64,000 bases of DNA from Paenibacillus sabinae T27 (GTDB lineage: Bacteria; Bacillota; Bacilli; Paenibacillales; Paenibacillaceae), in NCBI RefSeq assembly GCF_000612505.1, contig NZ_CP004078.1, positions 4,255,252 to 4,319,251 on the forward strand, in the 5' to 3' direction. A program made the position numbers and the translations under genes. The notes beneath the pieces are model-generated. The model was given only the letters and a program-made list of their open reading frames with translations. It was not told the origin of the DNA and searched no databases. Positions within the stretch are counted from its first letter, which is position 1. Each line of letters starts with the position of its first letter. Below, piece after piece: positions 59,888-64,000 of this stretch.

Positions 59888-61102
59888 ATGGAGGTGCACA
59901 GCCGCTTGAAGACCGCACTCTGGCTCTATCTGTTCTTGTTTCTGGCCTACTTTGATCTGCATGCGCAGTATCCCGTTCTGACCCCCTTCGCCATTTCGCT
60001 GGGCGCCGGTCCTGCCTTTATCGGCTGGATGATGGGCATGTATTCGCTTACGCATCTTCCCGGCAATCTGCTGGCCGGCGTGCTGATCGACCGAAAGGGC
60101 AGCCGCCGCTATATCGTCTACAGCCTGGTCGCCGCGGGCGTAATCCTGCTGTTCCAGGCGTATGCCCGGCTGCCGTGGCATCTGCTGCTTCTCCGGGCGG
60201 CGAGCGGCTTTGCGCTCGCATTCCTCTCCCCCGCCTGCATGTCGCTGCTCGCCTCGCTGTCAAGCGATTCGGAGAAGCAGGGGAAGTACATGTCCGGGCA
60301 GGGGATCGTGCATACACTCGCTTCCGTCCTTTCGCCGGCCGCCGGCGCTTTCATCGTAGCCAAAGCCGGCTTCTCAGGCACGTTCCTGAGCCTGGGCTGG
60401 CTGCTGATCGCTACCGGCGTAATGGCGTTCTTCAGCGTGCCAAGGGCTGCAAGGAACCAGCCGGCGAAGGCGGTAAGTGCAGCGGCGGAACACGGGCACG
60501 CCAAAGCGTTGATTTCGCCGGAAGCCGCTTCAACGAAGCTGGTTCCCTTCCGCTTTCTCCTGCTGCCCTTCTTCATTGCAGCCGCCCAGGGCGTACTGTT
60601 CTTTGAGCTCCCCCTGTCGCAGGCCGCAAACGGAAACAAGGGCATTCTTTCAACGGGAATTTTGCTTTCGCTGCTCAGTCTCGGCGCGCTCGTCACGTTG
60701 AGCATGCTGTTTATGAACCGCCTGCCCGCTCTATGGCGGATCGGCGCGGCGCTGCTTGGCATGGCGCTCTGCTTCTTCGGCCTTGCCGCCGTCCCCGGAA
60801 TCCCTCCGGCGGTCATTCTGTTTCTGATGGGCACCGCAAAGGGCGTGCTGTTCCCGGCCTTGGCCTCGCTATTCATCAGCATCGGCGGACCCGGGCGTAT
60901 GGGGCGGATCTTCTCGCTGCAATCCATCGCCACTTCTCTCGGGGCCTTCGCCGGCCCTGTTGCGGCCGGACAGCTTCGGGGGTTCGTTTCGCCTTACTTC
61001 ATCGCCTTCGTTCTGGTGATGCTCGCCCTGCTGATTATCCCGCTTCCGGGATCAGGCAAGCTGTCCGCCTATCGTCCCGATTGGGAAGGTCCGGCGATTT
61101 GA
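59888..61102 (+). CDS. MFS transporter
   Basis: 404 residues with twelve hydrophobic helices. The A-motif loop is GVLIDRKGSRRYIVY between helices 2 and 3; ARLPWHLLLLRAASGFALAFLSPACMS follows. A charged central loop (about residues 180-220) joins two halves. The substrate is unknown; drug or metabolite efflux is typical. The ribosome site is weak (GGGACGG), and the GTG six bases downstream is an alternative. Confidence 0.85.
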   Translation: MEVHSRLKTALWLYLFLFLAYFDLHAQYPVLTPFAISLGAGPAFIGWMMGMYSLTHLPGNLLAGVLIDRKGSRRYIVYSLVAAGVILLFQAYARLPWHLLLLRAASGFALAFLSPACMSLLASLSSDSEKQGKYMSGQGIVHTLASVLSPAAGAFIVAKAGFSGTFLSLGWLLIATGVMAFFSVPRAARNQPAKAVSAAAEHGHAKALISPEAASTKLVPFRFLLLPFFIAAAQGVLFFELPLSQAANGNKGILSTGILLSLLSLGALVTLSMLFMNRLPALWRIGAALLGMALCFFGLAAVPGIPPAVILFLMGTAKGVLFPALASLFISIGGPGRMGRIFSLQSIATSLGAFAGPVAAGQLRGFVSPYFIAFVLVMLALLIIPLPGSGKLSAYRPDWEGPAI

Positions 61103-61240
61103 TCTATACGCAGTACAGCCGCCTCCCTAAAGTCGAGTCTTGCCGTCCGTCGTTAAATGGGCAGGGACACAAACCCGGTAGATAAATCGACATATAATAC
61201 ATCGTAGTCAAGAATCCACTGCGAAAGAGAGTTGATCTAC

Positions 61241-61369
61241 ATGATGAATCCCTGCTGCCCTAAACCCGTTGCACCGGTTCACACTGTTCCGGTGTGCCCG
61301 ACATCTGCCGGCGTTATTCTGGTCCTCTACGTCCTGCTTGTCATTATCCTCAAAACATGCTGGTTATAA
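61241..61369 (+). CDS. Tiny YjcZ-like membrane protein (42 aa)
   Basis: ATG at 61241 (or 61244) to TAA at 61367. The peptide starts MMNPCCPKPVAPVHTV and ends SAGVILVLYVLLVIILKTCWL. A cysteine/proline-rich start plus one C-terminal helix is the pattern of YjcZ-type sporulation-related miniproteins in Bacillaceae and Paenibacillaceae. AGAGAG lies upstream; the terminator at 61407 follows. The role is unknown. Confidence 0.6.
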   Translation: MMNPCCPKPVAPVHTVPVCPTSAGVILVLYVLLVIILKTCWL

Positions 61370-61406
61370 GACACGGACTCCGCTCTCTATAGCGCATATT
61401 CCACGA

Positions 61407-61445
61407 AATCATCCGGACAGCCGTCAGGCTCCGGGTGATTTTTTT
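61407..61445 (+). terminator. Terminator after the YjcZ-like gene
   Basis: AATCATCCGGA pairs with TCCGGGTGATT (one G-T step) around CAGCCGTCAGGC and continues into TTTTTTT. Confidence 0.85.
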
Positions 61446-61644
61446 GCTGTATCCATGTACGGTTTCAAGCCGCGAGATAAAATATCCGGCAGATTCTGGC
61501 GGATGATGCGACATTTCCCGGGGAATGACTACAATCCTGCGGCCGCTTCTGTTAAAAGTGACAAACCTTAGGTAATATATAGGTAAAGGCCCGGCAGCCG
61601 GTTATGCCGCGCTTCCATTATCCGCCGGAGGTGACGCCGCCATC

Positions 61645-61992
61645 ATGTCCATTACCATCATCGTCGAAGGAAAGAATGACCGCAGCCGGTTAAGGCGTCT
61701 GCTGAAGCCCGAGATCGACATTCTGTGCACCAACGGTACGCTCAATACGCTAAAGCTTGAGGCACTGCGTAAACAAGTCGGAGATAATGAAGTCTACCTT
61801 TACATGGACAACGACAGCTCCGGCAAAAAAATACGCGGCGTCCTGCGCGAAGCTTTTCCCGACGCCGAGCATATCTACACCCGCCGCGGTTACGCCGGAG
61901 TCGAAGGCACGCCCGATGAATACAATATTTCGCAGCTTGAAAAAGCGGGGCTGGAAGAATTCATTATCTATCCCGAGCCGCTGCCCTACTGA
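61645..61992 (+). CDS. Small Toprim-domain protein
   Basis: 115 residues with IIVEGKNDRSRLRRLL at the start (conserved E of Toprim) and YLYMDNDSSGKKIRGVLREAFP (DxD metal site) mid-protein. This is the Toprim core alone, as in RNase M5-like or small Toprim proteins of Bacillota, without the extra M5 domain. Likely nucleic-acid cleavage or transfer, unproved. GGAGGTGA lies upstream, slightly far from the ATG. Confidence 0.8.
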   Translation: MSITIIVEGKNDRSRLRRLLKPEIDILCTNGTLNTLKLEALRKQVGDNEVYLYMDNDSSGKKIRGVLREAFPDAEHIYTRRGYAGVEGTPDEYNISQLEKAGLEEFIIYPEPLPY

Positions 61993-62020
61993 AGCAGCCC
62001 GAGTCCTTATTTCCGAAAAA

Positions 62021-62084
62021 AGCGCCTTTTTCAGCTTTCCCCTTCCATGTCGGAACAAGGGAAAAACGAAAAAGGCGCGTTTCC
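62021..62084. terminator. Bidirectional terminator between Toprim gene and SCO gene
   Basis: AGCGCCTTTTTCAGC pairs with GAAAAAGGCGCG across a 30-base loop containing CTTTCCCC and GGGAAAAA that also pair. The two genes converge on it. Confidence 0.8.
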
Positions 62085-62110
62085 AAACAAAGCTTACTCA
62101 TCCAAAGCGT

Positions 62111-62728
62111 TTACTCGCGGGCGAGCTTGTTCACCGCATCCTCTAGAAATTCCGGGGTCACCTGATCCATGTCGCCGGCATTGTACAGGGCGCGCAGCCG
62201 GTTCTCCCGGTCCACCAGCCCGATCAGGTTCGCGTGGGCGAAATTGTCCTTGCTGTTCCCCGCGATCAGGATTTTGAACGAATCGGCCGCCAGATTCCGC
62301 ACCTTCTCCTGATCGCCGCGCAGAAAGTACCAGCCGCCATAGTTCGCATGGAAACGGTCGGCAAACGTCTTGATCGCTTCGCGCGTATCATTCTGCGGGT
62401 CGAATGAGATGGAGAGGAAGGACGAATCTTTGCCAAAGCTGCCGTCCTTGATCAGCAGCTTTTGAGTCTGCGACAGGGTAAAGGTCGTAACGGGGCACAC
62501 ATCCGGACACTGGGTAAAAAAGAAATAGACCAGCCGGACCTTGCCCTCCGTATCCGACAGCGTTACCGTGTCACCGTTTACATTTTCAAGGGAGAAGTCA
62601 TGCACTTCCCCGATAACCGGGAGCTTCCCCGTTCGGGAAGCCCAGGAGCTTGCGGCCAGATAGGCCGCCATGGCCAGCGCGAGCAGCAGCATCAGCCAAG
62701 TCCATTTATACCGTAAGAGGATGCGCAT
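62111..62728 (-). CDS. SCO1/SenC family copper chaperone
   Basis: 205 residues: N-terminal membrane anchor, then a thioredoxin fold with FFTQCPDVCPVTTF (CxxxC copper site) and the distal histidine in NFAHANLIGLVD. Helps build the CuA centre of cytochrome c oxidase. Sixteen bases downstream of ctaB, same orientation, so one operon. Confidence 0.9.
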   Translation of the reverse strand: MRILLRYKWTWLMLLLALAMAAYLAASSWASRTGKLPVIGEVHDFSLENVNGDTVTLSDTEGKVRLVYFFFTQCPDVCPVTTFTLSQTQKLLIKDGSFGKDSSFLSISFDPQNDTREAIKTFADRFHANYGGWYFLRGDQEKVRNLAADSFKILIAGNSKDNFAHANLIGLVDRENRLRALYNAGDMDQVTPEFLEDAVNKLARE

Positions 62729-62743
62729 GATCTTCTCCCTTCG

Positions 62744-63682
62744 TTATCCGTTAATCGTATTGAGCACCATAGCGATCAGGCTGAGCGTCAAATAATTAAT
62801 GGAGAAAAAGAAGTTCTGCTTCGCCCAGGCATCATCATCCTTTGCCCAGAGGCCTTTTAGCGTCAGATAAAGCCAGGTGACGGAGAGTCCGGCCGAAACG
62901 ATCAAATAAAAAATGCCGGCGTAATCGTACACATACATGTACACCGAAACCGGAACGAGCAGCGCAACATAGGGAATCATCTGCAGTTTGGTGCGCCGCG
63001 TGCCTTTCACGACCGGAAGCAGCGGAAATCCGGCGGCGCGGTACTCTTCCTTGCGGCGGATGCCAAGCGCCCAGAAATGCGGGGGCTGCCACAGGAACAG
63101 CATCGCGAACAGCAGCCAGGCGCCAAGATCAACCTTGCCCGTTACGGCAACATAGCCGATCACCGGCGGCATTGCGCCGGAAATGGCGCCGACCGAAGTG
63201 CTCCAGGTGGAGGTCCGCTTCAGCCAAAGGGTATATACTACAACATAGACGAACATACCGACGATTCCGAACAGACCCGCCAATACTCCGGAAAAAACGA
63301 ATAACGAGACGAGTCCGGCGATACCGAGCCCTGCAGCGTAGACCAGAACCGTATTCGGCTTCAAGCGGCCGGTTGGCAGACCCCGTTTCTTGGTCCGTTC
63401 CATTTTCATATCCAGATCGCGGTCGAAATAGTTGTTGAATACACAGGCCGAAGCCATCACAAGCATCGTGCCGATCAGGGTCAGGATAAGTTTGCCGTAA
63501 TGAACATCCCAACCGGAGGCCAGCCAGAAGCCCGCGAACGCGGCGATCAGATTCGACCGGATAATGCCCGGTTTGGTTACCGTAATGAAATCGCGCCATG
63601 TGGCGCGCTCGGCTTCAGGGGGGAGTTTAGCGGACATGGCCGCGGATTCGGAAGAGGCTTGATATCTCCATTGATTATCCAC
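62744..63682 (-). CDS. ctaB: Protoheme IX farnesyltransferase
   Basis: 312 residues with nine helices; first aspartate motif NNYFDRDLDMKMERTKKRGLPTG (split here in thought as NxxxDxxxDxxxxRTxxR) and the second conserved loop FLWQPPHFWALGIRRKEEYRAAG. Makes heme O from heme B; CtaA then makes heme A. The preferred ATG may be at residue 16 (MSAKLPPE) rather than the first; no strong ribosome site decides. Confidence 0.92.
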   Translation of the reverse strand: MDNQWRYQASSESAAMSAKLPPEAERATWRDFITVTKPGIIRSNLIAAFAGFWLASGWDVHYGKLILTLIGTMLVMASACVFNNYFDRDLDMKMERTKKRGLPTGRLKPNTVLVYAAGLGIAGLVSLFVFSGVLAGLFGIVGMFVYVVVYTLWLKRTSTWSTSVGAISGAMPPVIGYVAVTGKVDLGAWLLFAMLFLWQPPHFWALGIRRKEEYRAAGFPLLPVVKGTRRTKLQMIPYVALLVPVSVYMYVYDYAGIFYLIVSAGLSVTWLYLTLKGLWAKDDDAWAKQNFFFSINYLTLSLIAMVLNTING

Positions 63683-63785
63683 GTATATGAGTTCCTCCTT
63701 AATGCTCCGCCTTGAAGACGGAACGTACTTGCAAGCCTGTTTCGCAGTTTATACTGACGAACATTAACCTTCCGCTGTTAACTTT

Positions 63786-63815
63786 ATCATAACAAACGGC
63801 AAAATACTTTGACAA
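63786..63815 (-). promoter_or_regulatory. Sigma-A-type promoter for ctaB
   Basis: On the minus strand TTGTCA (complement of 63810-63815) and TATGAT (complement of 63786-63791) are separated by 18 bases, followed by an untranslated leader of about 100 bases to ctaB. Confidence 0.5.
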
Positions 63816-63942
63816 TCATTGACCAAGATGTTCATCAATTTGACAATTGCGTGACGGAAAATATTTCAGTTGAACATAAATATTAAGGAGTTAAAATGGG
63901 TAGTTATTAATAGAGAACTTCCGTACAAAGGAGAACTGCGCT

Positions 63943-64000
63943 ATGGATACCGCTACACACTTCGTTATGGGTTTTGGACTCGCGGGGCTCTCCTTCGTCG
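63943..64000 (+). CDS. N-terminus of a metal-dependent hydrolase-like membrane protein (partial)
   Basis: ATG at 63943 behind AAAGGAGAAC. The 19 visible residues MDTATHFVMGFGLAGLSFV match the start of the YfhP/YdjM-type (DUF457) metal-dependent hydrolases in Bacillaceae, which begin MDTxTH. The gene runs out of the window. It is divergent from ctaB. Confidence 0.65.
   Translation, partial: MDTATHFVMGFGLAGLSFV

Noticed and set aside
1..64000. tRNA, rRNA genes or a replication origin
   Set aside because: I saw no tRNA-like cloverleaf, rRNA sequence, DnaA-box cluster or partition genes.

Overview
The window looks like a chromosomal segment of a Paenibacillus-type, spore-forming, low-to-mid GC Gram-positive. 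Supporting signs are SLH-domain surface proteins, the yutI/yutJ/yuzB-type neighbourhood, an S-box riboswitch on metNIQ, TTG/GTG starts with strong GGAGG sites, the ctaA/ctaB/SCO cytochrome genes, and futalosine-pathway mqnE. Nearly everything left of 38.5 kb is read on the minus strand.

Region 1 (1-11.8 kb) and region 3 (32.7-37.3 kb) are AT-rich arrays of small promoter-poor genes: GNAT acetyltransferases, P-loop kinases, DinB, an alpha/beta hydrolase, SAM methyltransferases, a Nudix hydrolase, lipoproteins and tiny membrane proteins. All are on the minus strand. They are separated by about 19 copies (complete, degenerate or half) of a 120-190 bp imperfect palindrome. Its ends match integron attC outer boxes (minus strand RYYYAAC ... 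GTTRRRY), and its interior arms keep their pairing while changing sequence. At the right edge (upstream for the cassettes) lies a site with two direct repeats that could be an attI, followed by a tyrosine recombinase (37331-38449). That recombinase is not a textbook IntI: it lacks the IntI-specific insertion and has an extra N-terminal domain. One whole cassette is present in both arrays. I read this as an integron-like cassette system in a Bacillota chromosome, the most interesting thing in the window.

Region 2 (11.83-32.7 kb) is a block of about 20.8 kb that interrupts the array. At its left end an attC is truncated. At its right end is a decayed IS3-family orfA next to the start of a broken cassette gene. 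The block holds a co-directional gene set: three SLH-anchored surface proteins plus a shorter GLUG paralogue, a second Ig/SLH protein, an ExbB-like channel with a DUF2149 (ExbD-like) partner, a membrane-anchored repeat protein, and a BtuFCD/FecCD-type ABC importer. One surface protein has a hemoglobin-interacting-type domain. Together they suggest a surface uptake system for heme, cobalamin or siderophore, with a proton-driven module unusual for a Gram-positive.

A second, smaller non-cassette island (about 2.9-5.45 kb) holds an ISL3-family transposase remnant, an HxlR regulator, a divergent NAD(P)H quinone reductase and a PEBP-family protein.

Region 4 (39-64 kb) is ordinary chromosome: A-type Fe-S carrier, mqnE, NDH-2-like yutJ, yuzB, NifU-like protein, metNIQ under a SAM riboswitch, a HEPN protein, a UbiD decarboxylase, ctaA, a thioredoxin, a flippase, DUF456, a HAD phosphatase, tandem class B penicillin-binding proteins (one frameshifted), a transglutaminase membrane protein, an MFS transporter, a Toprim protein, SCO1 and ctaB. 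Five copies of an approximately 100 bp two-hairpin intergenic repeat are scattered through the window.
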